The notes: generated from the sequence alone by a model not told the origin. A stretch of DNA of 64,000 nucleotides from Candidatus Accumulibacter sp. 66-26 (GCA_001897745.1 MKUH01000012.1:62001-126000); one strand, 5' to 3'. Positions 34,995-44,369 are shown, counted from the stretch's first letter. Numbers and translations: made by a program.

Positions 34995-35627
34995 CTAATT
35001 GCGCTCGGCCAGCGCGCCGGCCTGCCACTCGCACATGGCGGGCAGGGCAAGCATGGCGTCCATCCAGGCGCGCGACGCCGGCGGCACGGCGACGGCGTAG
35101 GTCGTGAAGCGCCAGACGACCGGTGCGTACATCGCGTCGGCGATGGAAAAGGCGCCGAACAGGAAGGGGCCGCCGCCGGCGTAGCGGGCGCGGCAGCCCT
35201 CCCAGATGGCGACGATGCGCGCGATGTCGGCGTCGACCTCGGGCGAACGTCCCTCGCCCGGATGGCTGGCGCGGATGTCCATGCCCATCGCGGTGCGCAG
35301 CGCGGCAAAACCGGAATGCATCTCGGCGCTGATCGCGCGCGCTTCGGCGCGCGCCGCGCGTGCGGCCGGCCACAGCGCCGGCGCCAGTTCGGCGAGGTAT
35401 TCGCAGATCGCCAGCGAGTCCCAGACGACGACCCGCGCGTCGCCCTCGCCGTCGATCAGGCAAGGCACCTTGCCCGACGGCGAGTGCTTGAGGATGTCGG
35501 CCTTTGTCTCGGCGTGGCGCAGGCGCACGCCGATCTCCTCGAAGGCGAGCCCGGCCTGCCGGGCCGCCAGCCAGGGGCGCAGCGACCAGGACGAGAAGTT
35601 GCGATCACCGATGACGAGTCTGAGCAT
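34995..35627 (-). CDS. Glutathione S-transferase family protein
   Basis: This 210-residue GST has NFSSWSLRPWLAARQAG at the thiol-binding end, SPSGKVPCLID, VWDSLAICEYLAE, and a C-terminal helical domain with FSIADAMYAPVVWRF. The SSWSLR motif resembles YfcF-type and maleylacetoacetate-isomerase-like GSTs. The substrate is unknown. The 181 bases between it and cca hold no visible gene. The epimerase gene lies 24 bases upstream on the same strand. Confidence 0.88.
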   Translation of the reverse strand: MLRLVIGDRNFSSWSLRPWLAARQAGLAFEEIGVRLRHAETKADILKHSPSGKVPCLIDGEGDARVVVWDSLAICEYLAELAPALWPAARAARAEARAISAEMHSGFAALRTAMGMDIRASHPGEGRSPEVDADIARIVAIWEGCRARYAGGGPFLFGAFSIADAMYAPVVWRFTTYAVAVPPASRAWMDAMLALPAMCEWQAGALAERN

Positions 35628-35651
35628 GGCGGACTCCTTGGGAACGAAGGA

Positions 35652-36617
35652 TCAACGGCCGGCGCGGAAGCGGTAGCCGTCGAGGCGCAGCTTGGGTTTG
35701 ATGGCGGTCAGGTAGGTCGGCGCCACCGCTTCGAGCGGCATCGGCGACCAGCCGGGGTAATCGTGGCTGCCGTCGGTGACGCTGTCGAGCTCCATCGACC
35801 GCAGATTGTCGGGCGACATCGGCGGATTGGGCAGCAGCCACAGGACGCCGGCCTGCAGGTAGGCGAAGCCGTCGCCGAGCGCGAGCACGGGACGCGGCTT
35901 GCCGATCAGGCGGCCGGTGTACTCGACGAGTTCGCGCAGCGTGTAGACCTTGGGGCCGCACAGCTCGTAGCGCTGGCCGAAGGTCGCGCTGTCGCCGAGC
36001 GCGGCGACGAAGGCGTCGGCCACGTCGCCGACGTAGACCGGCTGAAAGCGCGCGGCGGCGCCGCCGAGCGGGAACACCGGCAGCAGGCGCAGGAACTTGG
36101 CGAACATGTTGAGGAAGGAGTCGCCCGGGCCGCAGATGACCGACGGACGGAAGACGGTGACGTCGAGCGTGCCGGCCGCGCCGGCGGCGAGCACGACGGC
36201 CTCGCCCTCGCCCTTCGAGCGCAGGTATTCGGAAGGCGCGTCGGCGGCGGCGTTGAGCGCGCTCATGTGCAGCAGGCGGCGCACGCCGGCCTGCTGCATG
36301 GCGGCGACGATCTTCTTCGGCAGTTCGATGTGCGCGGCGGCGAAACCCTTGCCGTAGGGCAGGCGCGAGTCGGCGTCGTGCAGGATGCCGGCGAGGTTGA
36401 TCACGGCGTCCTGGCCCTGCATCAGCGCAGCGAGCGCGGCCGGATCGTTGACGTCGGCCTCGACCACGTCCACCGTCGGCAGCAGCAGGAGCGCCCGGTT
36501 GTTGTCGCGCCGGCGCGTCGGGATGATGACGCGCAGTCCCTGCTCGGAAAGCCGGTTGGCGATCCAGCCGCCGACAAAGCCACAACCGCCGATCAACAGT
36601 ACGTTCTTGATATCCAT
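35652..36617 (-). CDS. NAD(P)-binding epimerase-like protein (NDUFA9-like SDR)
   Basis: This 321-residue atypical SDR has the Rossmann motif LLIGGCGFVGGWIANRL, VINLAGILHD, RLLHMSALNA, the S-x-Y-L-R-S-K block (PSEYLRSKGEGE) and VFRPSVICGPGDSFLNMF. It resembles the NDUFA9/complex I-associated group, common in betaproteobacteria as a stand-alone gene; whether it is an enzyme or an assembly factor is unknown. It lies in a minus-strand run with slt upstream and a GST downstream. Confidence 0.82.
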   Translation of the reverse strand: MDIKNVLLIGGCGFVGGWIANRLSEQGLRVIIPTRRRDNNRALLLLPTVDVVEADVNDPAALAALMQGQDAVINLAGILHDADSRLPYGKGFAAAHIELPKKIVAAMQQAGVRRLLHMSALNAAADAPSEYLRSKGEGEAVVLAAGAAGTLDVTVFRPSVICGPGDSFLNMFAKFLRLLPVFPLGGAAARFQPVYVGDVADAFVAALGDSATFGQRYELCGPKVYTLRELVEYTGRLIGKPRPVLALGDGFAYLQAGVLWLLPNPPMSPDNLRSMELDSVTDGSHDYPGWSPMPLEAVAPTYLTAIKPKLRLDGYRFRAGR

Positions 36618-36669
36618 AGCCGCCCTTCCCTAAGCTGAAGCGATTTGTTTTTGACCAAAGCCCGTGATT

Positions 36670-38643
36670 TTACGGCAATTCCTCGCCCTTTTCCCGCCCC
36701 TCGCCGCCGGTGCGCGGCGGGATCACCCCGAGGCGCTTCTTCAGCGATTGCGGCTTGCCGTCGAACAGCGCCGAGTAATACACCGCGTTGCTCATCACCT
36801 TCTTGACGTAGTCGCGCGTTTCGCTGAACGGGATCGTCTCGGCGTAGATGGCCCCCTCCAGCGGCCGGTCGGCGCGCCAGTTGCGGGCGCGGCCGGGGCC
36901 GGCATTGTAGGCGGCCGAGGCGAGCACCGGATGGTTGTCGAGGCTTTCGAGGACGAGGCGCATGTAGCTGGTGCCGAGCAGCACGTTGGTCTCGGTGTCG
37001 TTGACCTGGCCCGGGTGGTAGTCGCGCAGACCGATCTTCTTCGCCACCCAGCGCGCCGTCGCCGGCATCAGCTGCATCAGGCCGGACGCGCCGACCGTCG
37101 ACTTGGCGTTGGTGATGAAGCGGCTTTCCTGGCGCATCAGGCCGTACACCCAGGCGTCGTCGAGCGCCTGGTTTTTGGCGGCCGGGCGCACCTGGTCGCC
37201 GAAGGGCGCGAGGTAGCGCAGCGCGTAGTCGTGCTCGGTCTTGGTCCGGTCGGCGGCGGCGATGGCGCGGTCGTAGATGCCGGCGCGCTGTGCCAGCTCG
37301 GACGCGGCGAGCAGTTCGCGGTCGCTCATGCCGCGCAGCGCCCAACTCCATTCGCGCGTGCCCTCGAAACGCAGGTTCAGGCGGAAGAAGGCCAGCGCGC
37401 GCTGCACGCCGGGGTTGGCGGCGGCCTGCGCGAGTTCTTCGCGGGTCGGCGCGGCGGCGCGCGGCGGCGCGACGATCGGCCGGCTCAGTTCGTCGTCGGC
37501 GAGGTTGCCGTAGAAGCTCGGCTGGCCGGAGATGCGCAGGAAGAGCGCGGCGGCCTCGTCGGCGCGGCCGCCGGCGCGGTAGGCGCGTCCGAGCCAGTAG
37601 GTCCAGTCGGGCTGCGCGGCGAGCGCGGGCGACATCTGCTCTATCGTCGCGCGCACCAGCGCCCAGTCCTGCACGCGCAGCGCGGCGCGCACCTTCCACT
37701 GCGCGGCCTCGTCGGAGAGCGACACGTCGCCGGCCCGGGCGAACCAGTCGAGCGCTTCGGGCATGTGCTTCTGCGCCGCCTTCCAGGCGATCTGCGACCA
37801 CGCCCAGCCGCGCTCGGCGGGCTGCAGGCGGTCGCCGAGGCGCGTCAGCTGTTCGGCCGCCTGGCGCACGTCGTTGCGCGCGATGCGCTGCACGGCGAGC
37901 GCCGCCAGTTCGCGCTGCATGCGCGGCAGCGTGCCGCCCGGCAGCTTGAGCAGCCAGGGCAGCGGCCTGTCGATCACCGTTTCCGCCAGCTTGCCGTCCG
38001 GCGTCTGGCTGGGCGGCAGGTAGTTCATCGTGTAGCGCGCGGCGGCCATCTTGTTCGCCTCGAACTGGCGGCGGATGCGCGCCCACACTTCGTCGGCCAG
38101 CACGCGCTTGTCGGTGATCAACGCTTCGAGCACCGGGTAGCAGGGGTCGGGCGGTTCGAGCAGCGAGAACCAGAGCGGCAGCGCGTCGTTGCCGACCGTC
38201 GCGTCGCCGCGCGCGCGGCGGCTCTGCAGCGCGTAGCAAGCCAGTTCCTGGTCGGCCTGCACGAGCTGCGGGAATTCGGCGTCGAATTCGCTCCAGCGCT
38301 GTCCCTTGCCGAGCAGCTTGAGCCAGTCGCCGCGCAGCTTGTCGGCGACGTAGGACTTGTCGTTGCGGTTCAGGAAAGCGCGCACGGTCGCCGGATCGAT
38401 GTTTTCCTTCTGGTCGGACAACTGGGCCGACAGGCGCCAGGAATCGACGTAGGCCTCCAGCTCGTAGCCCTGGAGTTCCGGGGCGATGCGCTCGAAGCGC
38501 GCGCGGTCGCCGAGGCGGAAGGCGTCGCGCGCCGCGAGGAAGCGCTCGTCGTCGATGGCGGCGGCGTGGGCGGCCGGCGCCAGAAGGATCGTCAGGGCGA
38601 GGAGAGAAGCCGTCGAAAGACGCTTCGTGATAAGCTCAAACAC
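36670..38643 (-). CDS. slt: Soluble lytic murein transglycosylase (Slt70-like)
   Basis: This 657-residue periplasmic enzyme cleaves the MurNAc-GlcNAc bond with 1,6-anhydro ring formation. A signal peptide (about 1-27, LSTASLLALTILLAPAAHA) leads into a superhelical U/L domain. The C-terminal SLT domain has the catalytic Glu506 in GLMRQESRF, GASGLMQLMPATARW, and AAYNAGPGRARNW. The length matches E. coli Slt (645). The start is a GTG at 38643; ATG codons further upstream are inside the divergent folate gene. Confidence 0.92.
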   Translation of the reverse strand: MFELITKRLSTASLLALTILLAPAAHAAAIDDERFLAARDAFRLGDRARFERIAPELQGYELEAYVDSWRLSAQLSDQKENIDPATVRAFLNRNDKSYVADKLRGDWLKLLGKGQRWSEFDAEFPQLVQADQELACYALQSRRARGDATVGNDALPLWFSLLEPPDPCYPVLEALITDKRVLADEVWARIRRQFEANKMAAARYTMNYLPPSQTPDGKLAETVIDRPLPWLLKLPGGTLPRMQRELAALAVQRIARNDVRQAAEQLTRLGDRLQPAERGWAWSQIAWKAAQKHMPEALDWFARAGDVSLSDEAAQWKVRAALRVQDWALVRATIEQMSPALAAQPDWTYWLGRAYRAGGRADEAAALFLRISGQPSFYGNLADDELSRPIVAPPRAAAPTREELAQAAANPGVQRALAFFRLNLRFEGTREWSWALRGMSDRELLAASELAQRAGIYDRAIAAADRTKTEHDYALRYLAPFGDQVRPAAKNQALDDAWVYGLMRQESRFITNAKSTVGASGLMQLMPATARWVAKKIGLRDYHPGQVNDTETNVLLGTSYMRLVLESLDNHPVLASAAYNAGPGRARNWRADRPLEGAIYAETIPFSETRDYVKKVMSNAVYYSALFDGKPQSLKKRLGVIPPRTGGEGREKGEELP

Positions 38644-38698
38644 GTGCGGAACACCCGTAAACACAGGCTTTCGAGCATACCACACGGACACCGGAAGG

Positions 38699-39400
38699 AT
38701 GACGCAAAAGACTGCTGAAATGCGCCTCGCGGACCGCCGCCGGCTGCGCAAAACGCTGATCGAACGGCGCCTCGCGCTGCCGGACGCGGACTGCGTGCGC
38801 CACTCGGCGCGCATCTGCACGCTGCTGCGCGAGCACTTCCCGCAACTGGCCGGCATGCGCGTCGCCTTCTGCTGGCCGGTGAACAAGGAGCCCGACCTGC
38901 GGCCGCTGCTCGCGGCATGGGCGGCGGAGCAAAGCGGCGCGGACGCGCCGGACGGCAGGGAAGGCGGCGCAAGCGCAGCGAACGGAGCGAATGAAGGAAA
39001 CGGAGAAAACGGATTCTGCGCGCTGCTGCCGGTCGTCGTCGCCGAGAACGCGCCGCTCGCCTTCCGCGCCTGGACGCCGCGGACGCCGCTCGTCGCCGAC
39101 CGCTACGGCATCCCGACGCCGGCGGCCGGCGCCTTCGTGCAGCCGACGGCGCTGCTCCTGCCGGTCAACGCCTTCGACGCGGCCGGCTACCGCATCGGCT
39201 ACGGCGGCGGCTACTTCGACCGCACGCTGGCCGCGCTCACCGCCGGCCCCGGCCCGGCGCCGCTGGCGATCGGCGTCGGCTACGAGCTGGCGCGCGTCGC
39301 CACGATCCACCCCGAGCCGCACGACCTGCCGCTCGCTGCGGTCGTCACCGAAGCCGGCGTCTTCCGCACGCCCGCCCCACCGGCCAGTCCGCGCTGCTAG
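38699..39400 (+). CDS. 5-Formyltetrahydrofolate cyclo-ligase
   Basis: This 233-residue enzyme converts 5-formyl-THF to 5,10-methenyl-THF with ATP. The N-terminus has RRRLRKTLIERRLAL, the middle FCWPVNKEPDLRPLL, and the C-terminus the family hallmark LLPVNAFDAAGYRIGYGGGYFDRTLA. An insertion of about 30 residues rich in Gly, Ala, Asn and Glu (about 80-108) interrupts the domain and is lower in GC. A second Met (38720) could be the true start, as GGAAGG abuts the first ATG. Confidence 0.9.
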   Translation: MTQKTAEMRLADRRRLRKTLIERRLALPDADCVRHSARICTLLREHFPQLAGMRVAFCWPVNKEPDLRPLLAAWAAEQSGADAPDGREGGASAANGANEGNGENGFCALLPVVVAENAPLAFRAWTPRTPLVADRYGIPTPAAGAFVQPTALLLPVNAFDAAGYRIGYGGGYFDRTLAALTAGPGPAPLAIGVGYELARVATIHPEPHDLPLAAVVTEAGVFRTPAPPASPRC

Positions 39401-39654
39401 GCGGCCCGCGGCCCCGTCCGGCGCGGCCCCAGCGAACGCAAAGCCGCCGCTGCGCGGCCCAGGCTGTGCGCAACGTCGCGCTGGTTGGCGACGATGCGCG
39501 CCAGCTTGGCGTGCAAACCGCCGACGCGGACGGCATAGCTGCGCGCCAGATCGTCCCGAGGCTCGGCTGAGGCGAGTGAAGGAAGAGTCGAACGCGAGGT
39601 CATCGAAGTCATGGCTGGCGATCCCGAAAAATTGGCGAACGGCAGGCCGGTCAT
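39397..39654 (-). CDS. Possible small hypothetical protein
   Basis: This is an 85-residue open frame whose stop overlaps the folate gene end by 4 bases. Its 3' two thirds shows codon choice with very high GC at third positions and a basic amphipathic stretch (DDLARSYAVRVGGLHAKLARIVANQRDVAHSLG). No family is recognized and the SD is weak, so translation is unproven. It largely fills the gap between 39400 and 39838; the remaining 180 bases show nothing recognizable. Confidence 0.4.
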   Translation of the reverse strand: MTGLPFANFSGSPAMTSMTSRSTLPSLASAEPRDDLARSYAVRVGGLHAKLARIVANQRDVAHSLGRAAAALRSLGPRRTGPRAA

Positions 39655-39837
39655 CGCTTTGCGCCGACGCTGCACGGCGCCCAATCTAGGGGCCGGCGAT
39701 GACGGCTTGTCGGCGGATCGATGACATTTTCGCGACGGTCGGCGGAAAACCGGGAAGCCGCGCGGAAAGGACGCGAAAAGGGGCGCTGGATGGAATGCCG
39801 AGGGAGACGCGGAAACGCCGCCGCCCGGGCGCGCCGT

Positions 39838-41049
39838 TCAGGCGGCGCGCATCCGTTGCAGCGCCGCTTCGAGGGTGGCGCGCGGACAGCCAAAGTTGAG
39901 GCGGACCCAACCGGGCAGGCCGAATTCGGCGCCGTTCGAGAGGCCGACGCCGGCCGCCTCGAAATGCGCGGCCGGATCGGCGACGCCGAGGCCGCGCGCG
40001 TCGATCCAGGCGAGATAGGTGGCTTCGACGTGGCTCATGCTCAGCCCCGGCATGCGTGCCACGGCGGCCTGCACGCAATCGCGGTTGGCGCGCAGATAGG
40101 CAAGCAGCGCGCCGTGCCAGTCGTCGCAGTCGCGGTAGGCCGCTTCGCAGGCGGCCAGCCCGAGCACGTTCACGTGCGGCACGATGCCCTGCATGGCGCG
40201 CGCGAAGCGGCGGCGCAGCGCGCCGTCGGGGATCACCGCGAAGGCGCAGCCGAGGCCGGGGACGTTGTAGGTCTTCGACGGCGCCATCAGCGTGATGCTG
40301 CGCCGCGCCGCGTCGGCGCCGAGCGTCGCCCACGGACGGTGGCGGCGGTCGGCGTCGAGCAGCAGGCCGCAGTGGATTTCGTCGGAGCAGACGATCAGGT
40401 CGCGGCGCGCGCAGAAGTCGGCGAGCGCCGCGAGTTCGTCGTCGTCCCAGGCGCGGCCGACCGGGTTGTGCGGGTGGCAGAGCAGGAGCAGACGGCAGTC
40501 GGAATCGGGCGCGGCGGCGGCCGCTTCGAGCGCCGCGAAATCCCAGCGCCAGCGGCCGTCGGCGTCCTGGCGCAGAGGGACGGTGCGCAGCGTGCGCCCG
40601 GACAGGCGCGGCGCGGAAAGAAAGGGCGGATAGACCGGCGTCGCCGTCAGCACGCCGCCGTCGACGGCGCGGCAGGCGACGTTGAGGCCGCTGACCAGCC
40701 CCGGCAGCCAGACCAGCCAGTCGGGCTCGATCTGCCAGGCGTATTCGCGCGCGAGATGTCCGCGCACCGCGTCGACGAGCGCCGGCCACGGGCCGCCGTA
40801 GCCGAAATGGCCGCGCGCGACGCGCGCCTGCAAAGCCTCGAGGACGGCCGGCGGCGCCGCGAAATCCATGTCGGCGACCCACAGCGGCAGGACGTCGCGG
40901 CCGGCGTAGCGGTTCCACTTGATCGAATCGCCGCCGCTCAGATCGACGACGCGGTCGAAATCGAAAGCATCCGGCCGCGCCGGATGCCCCGGCTCCCCGG
41001 AGCTTCCGCCGGCCTGCGCCGGCCCGGAGGAAGACAGCCCGCCCACCAT
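39838..41049 (-). CDS. PatB/MalY-type PLP C-S lyase (cystathionine beta-lyase-like)
   Basis: This 403-residue fold-type I PLP enzyme has PLWVADMDFAAPPAV, GYGGPWPALVDAV, LLCHPHNPVGRAW, DEIHCGLLL and the PLP Lys259 in APSKTYNVPGLGCAF. PatB proteins cleave C-S bonds of cystathionine or cysteine to give homocysteine or sulfide, pyruvate and ammonia. The adjacent cysteine synthase gene, 22 bases upstream in the same direction, supports sulfur amino acid metabolism. The first 25 residues are Gly/Ser/Pro-rich, and the start could lie further in. Confidence 0.88.
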   Translation of the reverse strand: MVGGLSSSGPAQAGGSSGEPGHPARPDAFDFDRVVDLSGGDSIKWNRYAGRDVLPLWVADMDFAAPPAVLEALQARVARGHFGYGGPWPALVDAVRGHLAREYAWQIEPDWLVWLPGLVSGLNVACRAVDGGVLTATPVYPPFLSAPRLSGRTLRTVPLRQDADGRWRWDFAALEAAAAAPDSDCRLLLLCHPHNPVGRAWDDDELAALADFCARRDLIVCSDEIHCGLLLDADRRHRPWATLGADAARRSITLMAPSKTYNVPGLGCAFAVIPDGALRRRFARAMQGIVPHVNVLGLAACEAAYRDCDDWHGALLAYLRANRDCVQAAVARMPGLSMSHVEATYLAWIDARGLGVADPAAHFEAAGVGLSNGAEFGLPGWVRLNFGCPRATLEAALQRMRAA

Positions 41050-41071
41050 CGTCGAACTGCGCGCGCCGCGC

Positions 41072-42010
41072 CTACGCTTCGAGATTCGCGAAGAGCGCGG
41101 TCGACAGGTAGCGTTCGCCGAACGAGGGGATGACGACGACGGTCAGCTTGCCGGCGTTTTCCGGGCGGCGCGCGACCTGCAGCGCGGCCCACACGGCGGC
41201 GCCCGACGAAATGCCGACGAGCAGGCCTTCCTCGGTGGCCATGCGGCGCGCCGTGGCGAAGGCGTCGTCGGCGGTGACGCGCACGACTTCGTCGTAGACC
41301 GCCGTGTTCAGCACCTTCGGCACGAAGCCGGCGCCGATGCCCTGGATCGGGTGCGGGCCCTTCTGGCCGCCGGAGAGAACCGGCGACGCGTCCGGTTCGA
41401 CGGCGACGATCTGCACGCCCGGGCGGCGTTCCTTGAGCACCTCGCCGACGCCGGTGATGGTGCCGCCGGTGCCGATGCCGGAAACGAAGATATCGACCTG
41501 GCCGTCGGTGTCGCGCCAGACTTCCTCGGCCGTCGTCTTGCGGTGGATTTCCGGGTTGGCCGGATTCTCGAACTGCTGCGGAATGAAGTAGCGCGCGTCG
41601 CTCGCCGCCAGTTCCTCGGCGCGGCGGATGGCGCCGCCCATGCCGTCCGGTCCCGGCGTCAGGATCAGTTCGGCGCCGTAGGCTTTCAGCAGCAGGCGGC
41701 GCTCGCGGCTCATGGTTTCCGGCATGACGAAGGCGCACTTGATGCCGCGCGCGGCGCAGACCATGGCCAGACCGATGCCGGTGTTGCCCGAAGTCGGCTC
41801 GAGCACGATGGTATCCGGGCCGATCTTGCCGGCCGCCTGCGCGGCGTCGATCATCGCCGCCGCGATGCGGTCCTTGACGCTGTGCGCCGGGTTGTAGAAC
41901 TCGAGCTTGACGGCGATCGTGCCGTCGATGCCGGCGGACAGGCGGTTGAGCTTGACGAGCGGCGTGTTGCCGATCAGTTCGGTGACGTTGTTGGCGATAT
42001 TGAGGGGCAT
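41072..42010 (-). CDS. cysK: Cysteine synthase A
   Basis: This 312-residue fold-type II PLP enzyme makes cysteine from O-acetylserine and sulfide. K46 in NPAHSVKDR binds PLP, TSGNTG (73-78) is the substrate loop, and GTGGTITG is the phosphate-binding loop. The SGIGTGGT and [11 protein letters not shown] stretches fit CysK rather than CysM. The ATG at 42010 has GGAGGA about 8 bases upstream; an upstream ATG at 42061 lacks one. It is likely cotranscribed with the PatB-like gene. Confidence 0.94.
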   Translation of the reverse strand: MPLNIANNVTELIGNTPLVKLNRLSAGIDGTIAVKLEFYNPAHSVKDRIAAAMIDAAQAAGKIGPDTIVLEPTSGNTGIGLAMVCAARGIKCAFVMPETMSRERRLLLKAYGAELILTPGPDGMGGAIRRAEELAASDARYFIPQQFENPANPEIHRKTTAEEVWRDTDGQVDIFVSGIGTGGTITGVGEVLKERRPGVQIVAVEPDASPVLSGGQKGPHPIQGIGAGFVPKVLNTAVYDEVVRVTADDAFATARRMATEEGLLVGISSGAAVWAALQVARRPENAGKLTVVVIPSFGERYLSTALFANLEA

Positions 42011-42110
42011 TTTTGGTTTTTCCTCCTGCGTGGATGCGGATCCGATCTTCACTCGGGCCATGCGCTGAGTCTAGCCGCCATTGCCCCGCGCCATTAGAAC
42101 CATTGCTTCC

Positions 42111-42139
42111 AAAAATATAACGGCCGGCGATTAGCCGGC
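42111..42139 (-). terminator. Possible terminator after ilvA
   Basis: On the minus strand, two GCCGGC blocks (42139-42134 and 42128-42123) around a 5-base loop are followed by CGTTATATTTTT. The T-run is interrupted, so strength is uncertain. Confidence 0.45.
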
Positions 42140-42166
42140 GACCGGGCGGCCGAAGCCGGCCCGGCC

Positions 42167-43678
42167 TCAGGCCAGGAAGAGCTTGTAGGCCGGGTTCTGC
42201 GTCTCGTCCCAGTGCGCGTAGCCGAGGCTCTTGAGGAAATCCTTAAACTCGCCCATCTCGGCCGGCGGCACCTGCATGCCGACCAGCACGCGGCCGTAGT
42301 CGGCGCCGTGGTTGCGGTAGTGGAAAAGGCTGATGTTCCAGCCGGCGCTCATGCGGTTGAGGAAATTCATCAGCGCGCCAGGGCGCTCGGGAAACTCGAA
42401 GCGGTAGAGGATTTCGTTGGCGATCTGCGGCGAGTGGCCGCCGACGAGGTGACGGACGTGGCCCTTGGCCATTTCGTCGTCGGTCAGGTCGAGCGTCGGG
42501 TAGCCGTGCTTCTCGAGCTGCTCGACGAGCTTCAGCGATTCGGCGCGGTGCGCGACCTGGACGCCGACGAAGATGTGCGCCTCGGCGCGGTCGTTGTAGC
42601 GGTAGTTGAACTCGGTGATGCTGCGCGCGCCGATCAGCGTGACGAATTTCTTGTAGCTGCCGGGCTGCTCGGGCAGCGTCACGGCGAGCACCGCCTCGCG
42701 CTGCTCGCCGATCTCGGCGCGCTCGGCGACGAAGCGCAGGCGGTCGAAATTGGTGTTGGCGCCGGAGGCGATGGCGACCAGCGTCTTGTCCTTCAGCTTG
42801 TGCTGCGCGGCGTAGGCCTTGGCGCCGGCGATCGCCAGCGCGCCCGAGGGTTCGAGGATCGAGCGCGTGTCCTCGAAGACGTCCTTGATCGCGGCGCAGA
42901 TCGCGTCGGTGTCGACGAGGATGACTTCGTCGAGCACGTCCTTGCAGACGCGGAAGGTTTCCTCGCCGACGAACTTGACCGCCGTGCCGTCGGCGAACAG
43001 GCCGACCTGATCGAGGCGCACGCGCTTGCCGGCGGCCAGCGAGCGCTTCATGGCGTCGGCGTCGTAGGTCTCGACGCCGACGATCTTCGTTTCCGGACGC
43101 AGGCGCTTGATGTAGGCGCCGACCCCGGCAGCCAGCCCGCCGCCGCCGATCGGCACGAACACGGCGTGGATGGGCTGCGGATGCTGGCGCAGGATTTCCA
43201 TGCCGATGGTGCCCTGCCCGGCGATCACCTCGGGATCGTCGAAGGGATGCACGAAGGTCAGCTTGTCCTTCTTCTCCAGTTCGAGCGCATGCGCATAGGC
43301 TTCGTCGTAGGACTCGCCGGCGAGCACGACCTCGCCGCCGCGGCTCCTTACCGCCTGCACCTTGATCTGCGGCGTCGTCGTCGGCATCACGATGACGGCG
43401 CGGCAACCGATCTTCGCCGCCGACAGCGCGACGCCCTGCGCGTGGTTGCCGGCCGAGGCGCAGATCACGCCGCGCTTCCGCTTTTCCGGCGAGAGCTTGA
43501 CGATCTTGTTGTAGGCGCCGCGCAGCTTGAAGGAGAACACCGGCTGCATGTCCTCGCGCTTGAGCAGCACGCGGTTGCCGATGCGCGCCGAAAGATTCGG
43601 CGCCGGATCGAGCGGCGACTCGACGGCCACGTCGTAAACCTGCGCATTGAGGATTTTTTCGAGATAATCCGGGTGCAT
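42167..43678 (-). CDS. ilvA: Threonine ammonia-lyase, biosynthetic
   Basis: This 503-residue enzyme deaminates threonine to 2-oxobutanoate, the first step to isoleucine. PLP binds K51 in FSFKLRGAYNK; SAGNHAQGVALSA and GGGGLAAGV are the phosphate and substrate loops. Two C-terminal ACT-like regulatory domains (about 325-405 and 420-500) match the long, isoleucine-inhibited form. The length fits E. coli IlvA (514). It is divergent from the yqaA-like gene. Confidence 0.96.
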   Translation of the reverse strand: MHPDYLEKILNAQVYDVAVESPLDPAPNLSARIGNRVLLKREDMQPVFSFKLRGAYNKIVKLSPEKRKRGVICASAGNHAQGVALSAAKIGCRAVIVMPTTTPQIKVQAVRSRGGEVVLAGESYDEAYAHALELEKKDKLTFVHPFDDPEVIAGQGTIGMEILRQHPQPIHAVFVPIGGGGLAAGVGAYIKRLRPETKIVGVETYDADAMKRSLAAGKRVRLDQVGLFADGTAVKFVGEETFRVCKDVLDEVILVDTDAICAAIKDVFEDTRSILEPSGALAIAGAKAYAAQHKLKDKTLVAIASGANTNFDRLRFVAERAEIGEQREAVLAVTLPEQPGSYKKFVTLIGARSITEFNYRYNDRAEAHIFVGVQVAHRAESLKLVEQLEKHGYPTLDLTDDEMAKGHVRHLVGGHSPQIANEILYRFEFPERPGALMNFLNRMSAGWNISLFHYRNHGADYGRVLVGMQVPPAEMGEFKDFLKSLGYAHWDETQNPAYKLFLA

Positions 43679-43729
43679 GGCGGCAAAATTTCTGTTCGGA
43701 AAACCGTCGATTCTAGCAGCAGAGCCGAC

Positions 43730-44170
43730 ATGGAATGGTTACACATCAGCGCGGAGACGGGGCTCTGGGGGCTTTTCCTGGCCAGCTTCCTGGCCGCGAC
43801 GCTCCTCCCCGGCGGTTCGGAAGCCGTCCTCTTCGCCCTCCTTCGGCTGCACCCCGAGCAGTTCTGGCCGGCGCTCGCGCTGGCCACGCTGGGCAACACC
43901 CTGGGCGCCCTGACCTCCTACGCCTGCGGCCGCTGGCTGCCGAAATGGCAGCCGCGGGCGGACGGCGGGCAATCCGCGCACCTCGCACAGCTCGAGCGCG
44001 TCCGCCGCTGGGGCGCGCCGGCCCTCCTCCTCGCCTGGGCGCCGCTGATCGGCGACGCGCTGTGCGTCGCCGCCGGCTGGCTGCGCCTCGACTGGGTGCG
44101 CTGCACGCTGTTCATCGCGCTCGGCAAGTTCGCACGCTACTGGCTCGTCGCGCAGGCCGCCGGCGTCTGA
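43730..44170 (+). CDS. YqaA-type small membrane protein (VTT/DedA-related)
   Basis: This 146-residue inner-membrane protein has LFLASFLAATLLPGGSEAVLF, ALATLGNTLGALTSYACGRWL, and GAPALLLAWAPLIGDALCVAAGWLRL. These match the YqaA group of the SNARE-associated/VTT family, with a G-D motif in a re-entrant region. The function is unknown; distant relatives scramble or flip lipids. It ends directly before a 20-bp GC palindrome and the pel control region. Confidence 0.85.
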   Translation: MEWLHISAETGLWGLFLASFLAATLLPGGSEAVLFALLRLHPEQFWPALALATLGNTLGALTSYACGRWLPKWQPRADGGQSAHLAQLERVRRWGAPALLLAWAPLIGDALCVAAGWLRLDWVRCTLFIALGKFARYWLVAQAAGV

Positions 44171-44171
44171 A

Positions 44172-44191
44172 GCCGGCGCGGCCGCGCCGGC
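44172..44191. repeat. Perfect 20-bp GC palindrome between yqaA-like gene and pel operon
   Basis: GCCGGCGCGG is followed directly by its reverse complement. There is no T-tract, so it is not a standard terminator; it could fold as a cruciform or RNA hairpin. Confidence 0.85.
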
Positions 44192-44213
44192 CGGCTGCGA
44201 CCAGCCAGCAATT

Positions 44214-44266
44214 GTGAGCTTTCGTGAGTTTTCTCGTGGGATCGATCAATGGCGTTCGGTTAAAAT
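44214..44266 (+). promoter_or_regulatory. Candidate pel operon control region
   Basis: Three direct repeats, GTGAG (44214), GTGAG (44224) and GTGGG (44236), are spaced by 10 and 12 bases, so they fall on the same DNA face. TAAAAT (44261-44266) is a candidate -10, with no good -35 at 16-18 bases. This suggests activator-dependent control. The start codon of pelA lies about 100 bases downstream. Confidence 0.5.
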
Positions 44267-44369
44267 TGCCGCCCCACGTCGTCGTCGACGGCAAGGCCTT
44301 CGGGCCCCGCGCGAAAACAACGGCACGCCGCAGCCTCTTCCCATCCGTCACCGCCTCCGGCTACCGCCC

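Noticed and set aside
38644-38886. A longer N-terminus for the lytic transglycosylase
   Set aside because: The extension is antisense to the formyl-THF cyclo-ligase gene and would bury the signal peptide that begins at the GTG at 38643.
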